Shown: positions 1 to 12,180, numbered from the stretch's first letter. The stretch: DNA of 64,000 nt from Schistocerca nitens (GCF_023898315.1 NC_064615.1:5342501-5406500); one strand, 5' to 3'. Numbers and translations are program-made. Notes: a model not told the origin generated them from the letters alone.

Positions 1-1156
1 TCCCGGTTTTTGCGAACGGTCGCATTAACGACTTCGGATATCCGTGCATGAATCACAGACAGACTTCTGTACGTCGTCGTCCTTGTGTCACAGTGTGCAT
101 TTGTACATCAAGTATGTTCCCGTCCACGAAGGTAACTTTATTGAGTGTCGAGGGCCTGGTGTTGGCGAATAAATACGAAATGACAGTGCCAGTGTTATTA
201 AAACCTGTGCTGCTGTGTTCCTTCGCATACGCACGCATGTCCGAAGAACATTGTATCGTACTTTTAAAACAACAGACACTTCTCTTCCGTATAATTTTAA
301 TACGCACTTTTTTCTCGTGCCTTTGTGTCGCAGCGGCGCGGTTATTGACGGGTTTGGCATGGTTAATTTTAAGCGATGGCCGGACGCCCCCCCCCCCCCC
401 CCCGGGACGGATTATGTGTACCCCAAAACCGGAAAAAGTTTTATAAACATTTGCGAATCGTGAACCTGAGGTGGGACTTGGGCTACAGCCTGATATTCAC
501 GCAGTGGAAGTTGAGAAACCGGAGGATTCGATCTGGAGCTATTACTTTCCTCCCGCAAGCGGCGCTTTAAGATGTGCGGTTGTCCGGGCGAATATTTTAA
601 AAATCGAGCTTTACTGAGCACTTACCTTGTCTCGAGCTTTGCTCATTCTCAAGTTCATTTGTAAACATAATAACACACTCGAATTAAAAGTAAATCAAAT
701 ACATTTTTCCAGGAACGTTTAAAATGTGTTCTATCATCCTGCAACAGATGAAAGTTGGCGACTTTGGGATCTAATTCCGTCCATCCATTCTCTTGCACTC
801 TTTTGTAATTACGAGTGGAGGAAGTGCATGATCATGATGATGATGAACTTTGGTTTCTGGGGCGCTCAACTGCGTGTATATCAACAGCCATACCAATTCC
901 CAATCTATACACAGTCTAAGCTCGCCACTTTCACGAATGATGGTGAAATGATGTGGACAACACAAACAGTCTGTGCCCGGGCGGAAGAAATCCCCAACCC
1001 GGGAGGAGGAGGAAATTAGTGTCTAACGTCCCGTCGACAACAAGGTCATTAGAGACGGAGCACAAGCTCGGATTAGGGAACGGTAACAAAAAGTGCTTGC
1101 CTTCGCTGTACACGTATTACGTCGAAAGGTAGCAAAAGACGGTGTTGTCTGAAATG
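1..1156. other. unrecognised stretch with poly-C tract
   Basis: I recognise no gene or repeat family here. A run of 17 C occupies 387-403 and creates proline/glycine-rich artefact frames on both strands. The ORFs are short, overlap in several frames and show no family motif. The flank at 1157-1170 is one arm of the target duplication of the next SINE. Confidence 0.5.
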
Positions 1157-1170
1157 GGCGCGAGTTACAA

Positions 1171-1326
1171 ATGGCCCTGAGCACTATGCGACTTAACTTC
1201 TGAGGTCATCAGTCACCTAGAACTTAGAACTAATTAAACCTAACTAACCTAAGGACATCACACACAGCCATGCCCGAGGCAGGATTCGAACCTGCGACCG
1301 TAGCGGTCGCTCGGTTCGAGACTGTA
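1171..1326 (-). mobile_element. tRNA-derived SINE (Ser/Leu-like head, slightly truncated)
   Basis: The minus strand holds a pol III B-box-like core (GGTTCGAATCC type, near 1283-1300) followed by the shared SINE body with CTTAGGTTAGTTAGGTTTAA, ending at 1171. The plus strand shows the body as tail-to-head. It is flanked by an imperfect target duplication, 1157-1170 and 1327-1340, differing by one base. The extreme head is missing compared with 54517-54709. It is one of seven copies of this subfamily here. Confidence 0.85.
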
Positions 1327-1340
1327 GGCGCGAGTTATAA

Positions 1341-4300
1341 ACCTGTAGCGAGAATGCGATAATTCTTCCCGTCCAGATGACTTAAGTTACACGTTTGATC
1401 ACCTAGCGAGAGTGGGACAAGTCGTCGACCACAAAGAGAAGTCTACTGGAGGAAGGGGGAGAAACCTGATAATGTCGTCGTCAAAGGCTACATAAACATA
1501 TGACTTGCACTCCTGGTTGTTGTGACGTCTGGAGAATTATGCACAGCCGCCAGCACCGGAAGCTCAATAGCCCACATCCGGCTGAGCTGCGAGCTCTCTG
1601 TCCCAGACTTATCTGTGAAAGAGACGTAAATCACAGATCGGATCTCCTACGTCCGCCATGATAAACCGTAATTATCGGTCTCTAGCCCATCGCCGTGCAG
1701 ATAGGCGGGGAAGAACTTCCGCCTGCTGCCAAGCACTCCAACCCCCCGTAATCTGTTTAGGAGCACAACCTAAGGTGACGTCAAAACTAAAGCGCAGACT
1801 GCAAACTACTGGCTAGGGTGGAATTTTCAGAACGTTGTTAGCAAGGAAAAGATGCTTCGCCAGTGTGGAACAGCTCCAATCTCGGTGGGGATCGTCAGCT
1901 AACAGCTGATGGCAGCCCTTTGTTTTCAGAAGGTCTGAGGAGCTTCCATGGTCCATTGTACAGGAATGCAGTTAATGCCGTAAGCCCCGAACCCGCTATT
2001 AAATGTCCATCGAGAAGCATCCCACGTGTAATCTCTGTAAAACGATCTGATCGGCAAGCCTACCAGGTGTTCCTGATCCTGCTGCATTATAATCTACACG
2101 AACCGTTTAAGCAGGCGCCAAGTGTGGTGTCCGTTACCATAACTGCCATCTAACATTTTAAATATTTCTACTTAGACATGTACAACTATTTACAGGAAAA
2201 GGGACACATTACAGATTCAACATTTGAACCACTAACTCTGAGAAGATAAAAAACGTTATAAAGTGTGTTTTCATAGAGGAAGACACACCGGCCAAATGAT
2301 TTTGTAGATGTCGAAAAGAGTTTGGTACTTAAGTTTTTACCACCCATGAAACAAGTCTTGTTTTATGCTGTGCGTACTTTGTAATTTATTACTGTATAAA
2401 ACTTATCGCTATGCGTTTCGAGCCTCGGTTCATCATAAAGCAACCATCACAATACGTACTACATCATTATTCTCTGAACGTTTGTCTAACGAGTGGCGGG
2501 GGGTCGAAACGCATAGTGCCTTATTCTCCAAAGAAATAAATTACACACAGCATTAAGTATTGGTTGTCTTATGGCTCGTTGTACAGTTACGAACTCTCTA
2601 TCACCCAAAATTGCAGCAATTTTTTGCTGTCTATATATAAATAAATGCTTGAGAATTACGAGGTGCGATGGTAGTTGTGGTCGTTACCGGTAAGAAAAAA
2701 AACTACCAGGTTTAGGGAGCATGAACTCCTGAAAACAACGCGTCAAATGTTTTCTTGGGCGCACAATTGCGGTTAGGAACTAGCTACTTGCCCACAGAGT
2801 GGTTGGGTTGCACTGCAAATGCATGTTTGTGACGAAAGGCAAATTAATGTGAAATTGTACTAATCCACGCAGCTCCATATCTCACGTGACACAGGCTGCA
2901 ATCTTGTTTTATTAGAAGATGAAATACAATAATATACAGCATTAGACTTCACAGGAACTCAATAGTCAACCTTTCTCAACACACCAAGTTTTGTGACGAT
3001 CGTGCTTTGCTAAGTAAGAAGAACCATTGCCAATCGACAGTGGAAATTAGTTTAAAAGAAAATTATTTTTTGGACATTAACTGTGCATAACATAAAAATA
3101 TTTATAAATATATGCAAGTATAAAATAAATAAATAAACGAAAATAAGTAATGAGTGCGTTATACGTGAAAGAAATGCCGGGAAGAAACATAAGTGATCCT
3201 CAAAAATATATGGACAGTTAACAGATATACACACAATATGAAACAGCAGCTAAAGACTGTACACTAAAGACTCTAAATAATATATCGAAGAAGAGACCAA
3301 AGTTATGCAACGGTTGTCCAAAACACTGTAAAACGATACCAGGAACAAACAAATTATTTCACAAATCCCGTAGAACTGTGTCCCTAAATACGACTAAAAA
3401 TATCACTTAACTCGAGCTAGGTGGCGGTAGAAAATCCATACACTTGTAAAAGACAATGTCCTGGCTGACGGACTGCCTCATCGTCGCCCATCTCAAACCT
3501 GAAATTTGGAGAGGGTGTTCATCTCATGCTATGGGTGTCATTTACGAAAGGATTTTTCGAAACTCTACAAATGTTTCTTTCGTATACAACTGGAAACGCC
3601 ATCGATCGCTGCTGGATATCTGATGATGGATAAATTCCGAAACGCATCATTTGACCAATATAGTCATTCCCTACCTGATGTTTGACTTACTATTGCGACA
3701 CAGGTAGCCTGTATGCTCCACCCCCCCCCCCCCCTCGGATGTTCGACCACAACCATCAATAATGGTCGCTTGGCACCTGCATGACTATGATACATTTGCA
3801 TTAGAGACAAAGAAATGTGTTTAGAGATGAAAGTTTCAGTGGAAATATCACCACAAGAACGCAGAAGGCATGATTAAGAAACACCTTGGACTTCAGCTAG
3901 CAGAATCGCTTTTTGGTCAGAAGCACGTTCGGAAAAGACCACGTTTCTATGGCCTTAATTAGCTTGAAAAGTTTCGAAGGTGTTGCAATTTGTGAACAAC
4001 ATAAAAATTCGATTAGAAAAAAAAGAATCTGTGTAGGCAGTACAGTCTACGCGATCGAAGTAGCCGGCTCTAAAACAAAAACTATCGGTGCCACAGCTAT
4101 TTAGATAACAGGCTCTCTCTCGTTACAAATAATTCCTCTCCATTTAACGTCCTTTCAGTTGCCCCTGCTAGTTACTCCATTTCTGTCACACCCAAGTCAT
4201 GAAAAATAACGTCTGCCACAGCTGCTTTGTGGGCTCACACCATCTTCAGGTTCGTTTTCTACAAATACACGTTGCGGTTGACCTGGATATTTACTCCATT

Positions 4301-5304
4301 CCTTACACACGTGCTAGCGAGACAAAGATCACATTAACTAAATACGCACACAAATTCCGATGCGGTGGAGATCCTGTCATTCGATGCAGGAAAATATCGG
4401 CACGGTACAGGCATTCACTGACGTCCACTGGAAGCAGCGTTACCGTAGCTCCCTTACAGGCAAACGTTCCTCTAATAAAGTCGTCAGCTAAACAAAGTGG
4501 TGCATTTAGAGACGCGGCTTAGAACTGACCGTGCGCTCGCCTAAATTTTCCCTTCAGACCTATTAAATTTCACGACGTCGGCCATTGCGCGTGCCTTCAG
4601 AAATTGCGCTGGATACATAAACGAGATAAACAGCCCGATCATAGCGTTGGCAGAGGCGAGGCCGCGAGAGGCTAATGCGATTACCATTACTGGTAACAAG
4701 GACATTTATCAGACGGGGCGCGTTTCCTTTGCTGAAAGCGACAGTGTGTGTAACGCTTTCTTCCCATACTGAGCTGGCAACAGCCTAGCCGACGAGGGCT
4801 TAGCGGCCGTGAATCAAAAGAAGTGATCGGATTTACTGTTGCCGTGACGTCAGGATTCTTAGCACGAACTTCTTACTGACTTGGTCGCATTTCAAGCAAG
4901 CGGTCTAATCGATCTAGTGAAACCCTGAGAGTGACATAAAACATATTGGATATGACATTTGCGATGTTCTGGTAGCCGACGCTTATACTAAAGAGGACTG
5001 CTTCGTGAAGTAACAAGAATATATTTTACTAGAAAAGTGAGTAGACTGTCATTCAGATGGTCTGAAAACAGTAGACCTGCGTATTTAGCGTATTTTCTTC
5101 TCCGTCACTGTACCGTCCTTAGTGACCCAGAAGATGACGAGATATTAAACTGATATCTTTCTTCCTCTTAGTCACTGTTAGGTCCTCTAAACATGGAAAA
5201 CGTAAAACAAGTCGGGAATACTTTAACTATTCCGACAGAACAATAACAACGGATCAGATTAAAAGATGCTATGTAACTGACGGCCACTGCATAACTGTTT
5301 TGTA
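1341..5304. other. unrecognised AT-rich stretch
   Basis: No coding region or repeat family could be supported over these 4 kb. A poly-C run (14 nt) lies at 3721-3734. The segment near 3600-3670 resembles repeats that carry an ATGATGGATAAATTCCGAAA-like motif, but I cannot name it. ORFs are at most 107 codons, lack domain motifs and are not supported by splice-like structure I can read. Confidence 0.5.
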
Positions 5305-5306
5305 TA

Positions 5307-5895
5307 AGGGGCAGTCAAATGAAAACGAGACAGATGGAAAAAAATAAGTTAACTGTTTATTATTTCAAAAGTAGTCGCCATAACTGTTCCTACATTCATG
5401 CCACTGTGAGACAATATGGTAAATGCCTTCACAGAAAAATGTTTGCGGTCGCCTGCTCAATCATGATTGTACCCAGCGGTGCATCTCTTCGGAGCAATCG
5501 ACGACCACGAATGTCCCTCATCAGGGCTCCAAAAATACGGAAATCGTCTGTGCAGGGATCAGGATTGTATGGGGGATGCTTGGGCACGCCCACATGTTGC
5601 CAAGGTTGATTCGCTGGGAAGCCCTCATACAGTCCCGACCTTTCCCCAGGCAATTTTCGTATTTCTGGAGTCCTGAAGAAAGAAATTCGTGGCCGTCAGT
5701 TTGCTTCGGACGAAGAGATCACGCCTGGGTGCAATCATGGTTCCATACGCAAGCGCAAACATTTTTCCATGAAAGCACTGAAGGTCTTGTCTCACAGCAG
5801 GATAAATGAATGGGCAGTTATGGCGTTTACTCTTGAAATAATAAACAGTTAACCTACTTTTTCTCTATCTGTCTCGTTTTCATTTGACTGCCCCT
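5307..5895. mobile_element. palindromic mariner-derived element (two inverted 3' arms)
   Basis: The element begins AGGGGCAGTCAAATG and ends with its reverse complement, flanked by TA (5305-5306 and 5896-5897). Its two halves are inverted copies of each other for nearly their whole length, about 290 bp each, meeting near 5600. Each arm reads outward as the C-terminal end of a mariner-type transposase: on plus near 5640-5740 (motifs like DEEITPG, EIRGRQFAS) and on minus near 5440-5590 (PPYNPD, DFRIFG, DIRGR). Both arms are degenerate. The terminal ~85 bp are the best conserved. This is a fold-back derivative, unable to encode a full transposase. Confidence 0.8.
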
Positions 5896-5897
5896 TA

Positions 5898-7865
5898 TAT
5901 TTAATAATATTAACAATGCACGAAGACCATATCGCACGTCTGTTTGTAACAGCCATTGCCTGATATGTACTATTCTTGCAAGATATTCAGTTTTTAGCTA
6001 TGGAAATCTTTTCTTTTTTTTTTTTTTTCGAGCTGAATGTGCAGCATGAGAGTACCACGAAAGGCCATAACGACTAAATATATTCACCACGCTCACTTTA
6101 TTTTCGTGTAAACGTTTCAGCCTCAGAAACACCTAGAGGTTCCCTAAGACACTTCAGTTGAATGCCAGGGAGTTTGTTTCCACAAAGCTACGACCGATTC
6201 TACCCTTCCTTCTTGTCGACTGCGGGAACCTAATGAAGATACTGCCGCCGAAAACTTAAAATTTGATGCTCTTCTGGAATGGCCCTGATGCTGACTTTAA
6301 TCGGGAAACCAATACAGAAGGACCTTAGGTTCAGGTAAAGTAACGTTACAACGCCGCTGTGATGCCGAAACCACCAGTGAAATGCCTTTTCTTGCAATAC
6401 TTGTGTCAGAGCTCCGTCCAAATATAAATTACGTAAGAATGAATAAAACATGACCAGCTTTCTTTCATCAGTTCGTAACCTGAAACGAGAGCAAGACTCC
6501 ATTGTAAGCAAATTTTAGGAAATCAGTTCTTTTTAAGACGGAAGGTTTACCGAATTATTGTATTGTCGTGAACCCGTTCTGACGCAGCGATAAATATCAG
6601 CTTTCCTGCACCTGAAGGCGAGGTTCTCTGACAGCTCTTTGTCATACATTTTTCAGCTTTAATCTCAGATGCATAGAACAAGACTCGAATGAGATTAAAA
6701 ATATACTAGATATAAAATTTCTAGACTGCGGAGTTATTTGAATGGAAAAACACTTCTGAAAATAGGTAGGAAAATCTAAGGAGAGCAGAACAAAAAATGA
6801 GGAATGCAAACTACAGATACGAGACCACTAAAACATGAATAATAGCTATCCGGTTCGTGAAACTATTCTCTCAAATGTTTCAAATGAATTACTTCAGCAG
6901 AATTAGGACGTCTAAATGATTCTTGGTAGCTTATGAAATTCTTTTATTATTATTTCAGCGCACTTAAAACTTTGTTTTAACCACGCAATGCACGTTTCTT
7001 TACACTCTCCAGACGGAAGAAACAAACGAAGAAAGAATAACTGCTTTCCAATGAGGAAATTTCCTCAAATGTATCAGTAAAACGTCCCTAATAGAAATAC
7101 GCGAGTGGCTGTTGAACTTGTGTTTAATTTTGCGCTGTTTCACAACGTATGATCTATTAAAAAGGACATTTTACGTTTATTACCATGGAGTGGATCTTTA
7201 AACGTTCCACTTTTCAAATTCTCAAATTTATCCTTTTCTAATGAACCTGTTTGTATGAAAATACCATTAAATTTTAAACGATACTAAGTTACTACGTCAC
7301 CTATTGAATGTAGCTTTAACTCGAGAATTATACGGGGTTGAAAGATGTTACTCTGTGAAATCGTTTGAAAGTAGGTACATAGTGCGCAGAACCTTAAGAA
7401 ACCTAATGGGAAAGTCAAGGGTACTGTTATTTACGCTGAAAAGCCATGGCGTCAGGAAGCGTTTCAGAGTTACGCTGATTGTTGCCCGAAATGTCATTGT
7501 TTTAGAAGCATGAGATATCATTGGGTACTTTAATGTGAGTCAACATCAAGGCCAGAGTGTGTCTGCCTACGTATTTGCTTTATACTGCTATAACGAACAC
7601 TAAAGTGACTAAGTACAGTCAGTGTACCTAACCTGTAATGAAAACCAACAGTTCTACTCTCCGTCCCGAAACGCACTCTGTAAACAGATGAGGCAGAATG
7701 CCGCCTTGATTCTTTATTAGTCATTAACCAACAGTCCACGCAAGAGACTTCGTCGATACACTCATTAATTTTACGAAAATCTTTTTCACATTGTTACGCT
7801 TCTATTGGACATTTCCAAAATTTCTTCTGATGAGTAAAATGGTTTAGCTAAGAAGGAGCCGTGTA
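5898..7865. other. unrecognised AT-rich stretch
   Basis: Nothing recognisable. Short ORFs only (up to 93 codons), no repeat family identified, no target duplications noticed. A poly-T run lies near 6013-6028. Confidence 0.5.
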
Positions 7866-9170
7866 ACCTTACCTTACATCATCTGTTTGGCATGCTTGGG
7901 GTGTTTAGATAATTTGTTATACATTCTGATTACCATGTACAAATGGCTATTATTAATTTCTGCTAATCTGTTTTGTAGCAAGAGCAGCCGTCTTTGATAT
8001 GTTATAACTAAATTAGGTATTTCAACAAGTGTGTAATAAAAACTACCGAGAACACATAAAATAATTACTTTCGATATCTTGTACTTAAGGAACAAGATTT
8101 ATAATGTATTCTGCTATCTATCCTTACCATTACTCTGACTGCCTTCTTCTGAGTCAGAAGAATTTCATTTTGTATTTTTCCTACTTCCCGAGTTTTCGTT
8201 CACGCCTTAAACTAGCCTGAAGTAAGCAAAGTGGTCTGTCCTTACATATTCCGGCGTGACAGATTACATCAGTCCCATCAGCTAATATATTACTCTAGAT
8301 AATCTAACTATTATGTGCTCACTCTAGAGGTTCCTTGTTAGTTTCTTGTCAAATATGATGGCTAAAAACTTAACATTTTTTTCTGTTCTGCGTTCTTGGA
8401 AAGACTGAAACACATATTGGGATCTTCTTACATTTAATAATACACTGTTTACATTAAACCACGATGCTGCACTTTCAGCAAATACATACCGTTGACAAGG
8501 TTCAAATGGTTCAAATGGCTCTGAGCACTATGGGACTTAACATCTATGGTCATCAGTCCTCTAGAACTTAGAACTACTTAAACCTAACTAACCTAAGGAC
8601 AGCACACAACACCCAGTCATCACGAGGCAGAGAAAATCCCTGACCCCGCCGGGAATCGAACCCGGGAACCCGGGCGTGGGAAGCGAGAACGCTACCGCAC
8701 GACCACGAGCTGCGGACCGTTGAGAAGGTTTTCAAATGTATTTTATCATCCCATACATGTAAGTCTTTACATTTGTACTTTCCGGTAAGCCACTGATCTG
8801 CACCAGGAACAGAAAAGGTCCTAATTTAGATCCATGTGGCAGTCTCTGTTGAACGTCAATTGCGTTCATACCTGACTTTCTGAACTCACCGCCTGCTTCT
8901 TTTGTTTTTCAACTTTTACCAGAAATTCTGCCGTACACAGTTTAGAGAACACAACAGAGTGGTCAGCACTTTCGAAGACTTCACTCAGATCTCTGGAAGT
9001 TACCTGTTTGTGAGTATGGTCCTCGATTGCTGATAAAATGCCTCTCGGTAGATGTTCTATGGTATGCATAGCTGATATTTCCTTCCTGTAACGAAACAGT
9101 GAGGTACTTAACATCTTTTTCAGTTCTAGGTAGCAGCCACTGTGCTTCGTCCCACCACTAGAACAATCTG
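7866..9170 (-). pseudogene. Jockey-like non-LTR reverse transcriptase relic
   Basis: Read on the minus strand, the order is that of a Jockey/CR1-type RT. Near 9030-8950 there is DLSEVFESADHSVVFSKL, matching the motif-A region (normally DLSKAFD.VDH). Near 8850-8790 follows LGPFLFLVQISGLP, matching the motif after PQGS. Near 8480-8350 comes a WFNVN...KFLAIIFDKKL segment (normally WF..N.L...K..LG). The C-terminal thumb follows at 8095-7874, with ISKVIILCVLGSFYYT and MYNKLSKHPK. Stops and frame changes occur throughout, and the catalytic YADD-type motif is not readable. A SINE (8503-8715) is inserted in the middle. Upstream endonuclease is absent. The clade is from memory; RT identity is secure. 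Confidence 0.7.
8503..8715 (-). mobile_element. tRNA-derived SINE with Gly(CCC)-like head
   Basis: The minus strand starts with a tRNA-like head containing GGTCGTGCGGTAGCG (A-box region), CTCGCTTCCCACGC (anticodon-arm-like, CCC) and GGGTTCGATTCCCGG (B box). It continues into the same body used by the Ser/Leu-like SINEs (CCTTAGGTTAGTTAGGTTTA). Target duplication 8488-8502 and 8716-8730 matches at 14 of 15 bases. It interrupts the Jockey-like relic, so it is younger than that relic. The tRNA-Gly assignment is inference from the anticodon-like triplet. Confidence 0.88.
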
Positions 9171-9557
9171 CGAGCCCTGTTAGCAACACATCGATGGCTG
9201 GCTCACTCCGACGGAGGCGGTTGCGTCTGAAATGAAGCAATCACGGTGCTCGGTGACGTGTAAAGGGCCGTCGTGATCAAATGCCCCGCTGGCACGCGTC
9301 ACGACTGTCATGCCGACAGGCAGTATAACCTCTGGCGACACCCTCATCAAATGATACGCGCAACTATTCCATTCGCCTTAGCAACGGGAACTGTCTCCCT
9401 CCGACGAAGCGAGAGAGGTTGTGCAGTAGCGAGGTCCCGCACCCGCGAACTTCAAGTCCGAGCTTCAGATCACCGTCCGACCATTTTCTGTGGTCTCCGT
9501 ACATCGTTTATGGCGAAATAACTAAAACTGAACTACAACCAATATGATGCAGATTCA
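9171..9557. other. unrecognised; possible degenerate SINE at 9415-9505
   Basis: Most of this gap is unrecognised. Around 9415-9505 the order of short words (gttgtgcagtagcg, ccgtccgaccat, ttttctgtggtctcc) resembles a decayed copy of the SINE family seen at 57286-57513, in plus orientation. The match is weak and no target duplication was seen. Confidence 0.3.
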
Positions 9558-9568
9558 TCTGCTGCGCT

Positions 9569-10705
9569 GTTGTTTGTTGTTGTCTTCAGTCCAAACAGAT
9601 TTGATGCAGCTCTCCACGCTACTTTATCCTGTGCAAGCCTCTTCCTCCCCGAGTACGCGCTGCAACCTACATCCTTCTGAATCTGCTTATTGTATTCATC
9701 CCTTCGTCTTCCTCTACGATTTTTACCCTCCACGCTTCCCTCCAATGCTAAAGTGGTGATCCCTTGGTGCCTTAGACTGTGTACCACCAACCGAGCCCTT
9801 GTTCTAGTCAGATTGTACCACAAATTTGTCTTCTCCCCAATTCTGTTCAGCACTTCTTCATTAGTTATGTGATTTATCCATCTAATCTTCAGCATTCTTC
9901 TGTAACACCACATTTCAAAAGATCCTATTCCCTTCTTGTCTAAACTGTTTGTCGCGCATGTTTCACTTCCGTACACCGCTACACCCCATATAAATACTTT
10001 AAGAAAGGACTTCCTGAGATTTAAATCTATTCTTGATGTTAACAAATTTCTCTTCTGGAAACGCTTTTCTTATCATTGCCAGTCTACATTTTATATCCTC
10101 TATGCTTCGACCATCATCAGATACTTTGCTTCCCAAAATAACAAAACTCATCTACTACAATAAGTATTTCATTTCTTAATATAATTACCTGAGCATCACC
10201 TGATTTAATTTGACTACATCCCATTATCCTCGTTTTGCTTTTGTTGATATTCATCTTATATCCTCCTTTCAAGACACTGTCCATTCCGTTCAGCTGCTCT
10301 TCCGAGTCCTTTGCTGTCTCTGACAGAATTACAGTGTCATCAGGCAACCTCAAAGTTTTTATTTGTTCTCCCTGCACTTTAATTCCTACTCCAATTTTTT
10401 CATTGGTTTCCTTTACTGCTTGTTCAATATACAGGTTGAATAACATCGGGGATAGGCTACAACCCTGTCTCACTCCCTTCTCAACCACTGCTTCCCTTTC
10501 ATGCCCCTCGACTCTTATTAACCGCCATCTGGTTTCTGCACAAATTGTAAATAGCCTTTCGCTCCCTGTATTTTACCACAGACACCTTTAGAATTTGAAT
10601 GACAGTATTCCCCTCAACGTTATCAAAAGCTTTCTCCAAGTCTACAAATGCTATAAACGTTCTTTGATGACGATAGTTGTCTGTTTTTCCTCTTATCTTT
10701 TGATT
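9569..10705 (-). pseudogene. 5'-truncated RTE-type retrotransposon copy
   Basis: The minus strand encodes the second half of an RTE-like RT. Motif A, FVDLEKA(F)D, lies near 10650-10620 and is broken by a one-base deletion. VRQGCSLSPMLFNLYIE lies near 10470, and LPDDTVIL near 10330 stands where FADD is expected, so a catalytic-motif residue pair is altered. The frame then shifts between 10117 and 10045. The C-terminal half (10045-9560) carries YGSETC, MLKIRWINHITNEEVLNRIG and GSVEGKNRRGRRRDEY. The 3' end is a short CAA-rich tail at 9569-9590. Possible target duplication 9558-9568 and 10706-10716 (10 of 11). Same family as 15303-16008 and 60981-61807. Confidence 0.85.
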
Positions 10706-10716
10706 TCTGCTGTGCT

Positions 10717-11104
10717 AAGTATAATAAACATGTTGTCTCACCCTGTTCGTGTCGTCACTACCGCACCAGGAAAGCCTTTACGACCATGTGTTGATGGGTG
10801 GTTTACCATCGTGTGGGTGTACTCTACCTCTCCTAAGCATTTATAACCGCTGAACTGAAACACATTGTAGATAGTTCATCCACAAAGTGAATGTAGAATC
10901 TCGACGATTTTTGCCTCTTATCGACATAGATCACAGCAAGATACCTGTCCTGGAAATTCCAAGACTTTCGAGAACGTTTTAGTTTTAAATTTTAAGTTTA
11001 CATTTTTCTGTAATTTCGCATTTTTATCGTATTTCCTGAGAAGATGGTGTCCCAACAGAAGGATGGACAGTCAGACAGACGGATAACAAATGACAACAAT
11101 ATTT
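10717..11104. other. unrecognised, with partial repeat copy
   Basis: No gene. The stretch 10985-11100 (tttcctgagaagatggtgtc onward) resembles the second half of the repeat at 11105-11470, suggesting a partial extra copy next to it. Nothing else recognised. Confidence 0.35.
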
Positions 11105-11470
11105 TTTCCCTGTGACATAATTACAAATTAACAATTTTCCGATTTTTTACTTTACTTGCATTGTGAAACCTTGCTGCTAGCCAAATTTTATGATTCTAGA
11201 TCAACGGGATGTTCTCTGTAGGTTTTGATCAGTAAGTTGGCGAGTATCAAAATTTGTGACACAAATGGCCATATCTTTTGATTGCATTTACTTAGAAGCT
11301 TACGTTTTTTACACCGCCAAGAAACCATAGCACATACTACGCGACATAAATTTGAACTTGAGATCCATATCCGTTCCTGAGAAAAAGGGTTCTTAACAGT
11401 CGAACAGGGATACAGACAGGCAGGTGGACAAAGAAGTGCTCCCACAAGGGTTCCGTTTTTAGAAACTGTG
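11105..11470 (+). repeat. dispersed repeat, arm 1 of an inverted pair
   Basis: This ~365-bp segment shares order and wording with the reverse complement of 12225-12600: TTTTATGATTCTAGATCAAC, GTAGGTTTTGATCAGT, ATGGCCATATCTTTTG, CGACATAAATTTGAACTT, CTTAACAGTCGAACAGGGAT, GGGTTCCGTTTTT. Divergence is substantial (my estimate by eye, about a quarter). No protein motif. Family unknown to me. Confidence 0.7.
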
Positions 11471-11654
11471 GTACGAAAAACTAAAAAGCTACACAAATAT
11501 TCACTACAAACTCGATAAAATAAAGAAGTGGAACAAACATTGGCTACTTTCATTACACGTTCAGAAATGTAAAATTGTGCATAAAATACAAAAGTATATT
11601 ATCATGTTATTACAATATCAATAAGTTACAACAGGAATCAGTCAGCTGATACGG

Positions 11655-12180
11655 AAACATGGGCGTCACAATTCCTGGGGATATAAGATGGAATGGTCAC
11701 ACTGACTCAGTGGTATGTAAAGCAGGTGGAAGACTTCGATCCACCGGTAGGATACTCGGAAAATGCAGTCAGCCTACAAATGAAATAGCTTAGAAACAAT
11801 AGTGCGACGCACTCTAGAATACAAAAGACAGGGCGGCAGGAATTGTAAAATATTTGTGTGATTCTCGGGGCAGCTAGACGGAAACACTGAAAAACAGACA
11901 TCAACGCGAAAGCCTACTTACAAACTTTCTAGAACCAGTATTAAGCACGGAATAAGGGAATACACTAGAGCCTCCCACGTATCGGTCCCGTAGGGGGCCC
12001 AAAGACATAATTGCACCAATAACAGAGAAGAGAAAAGGATTTAAGCAGTCATTCTTCCCCACGATGCATGAGCGAATGGAATGCGAAGACACTTTAATAC
12101 ATAGTACAATGGGAAGTACTCTTTGCCATGTACTTCACACCGGTCTACAGCGTACTGATGTAAATGTAGACACTGAGACG
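11655..12180 (+). pseudogene. Jockey-like non-LTR 3' end fragment
   Basis: The plus strand reads as the C-terminal thumb of a Jockey-like RT. KAGGRLRSTGRILGKC lies near 11720, LLTNFLEPVLS near 11910 (normally LL.DFL.PVLS), PPTYRSRRGP near 11970, and FFPTMHERMECED near 12050. A tail similar to repeated ATGTAGATGTAG words ends it near 12160-12172. Several stops and frame shifts show it is dead. It sits between the two inverted repeats 11105-11470 and 12225-12600. Upstream RT catalytic region is absent. Confidence 0.65.
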
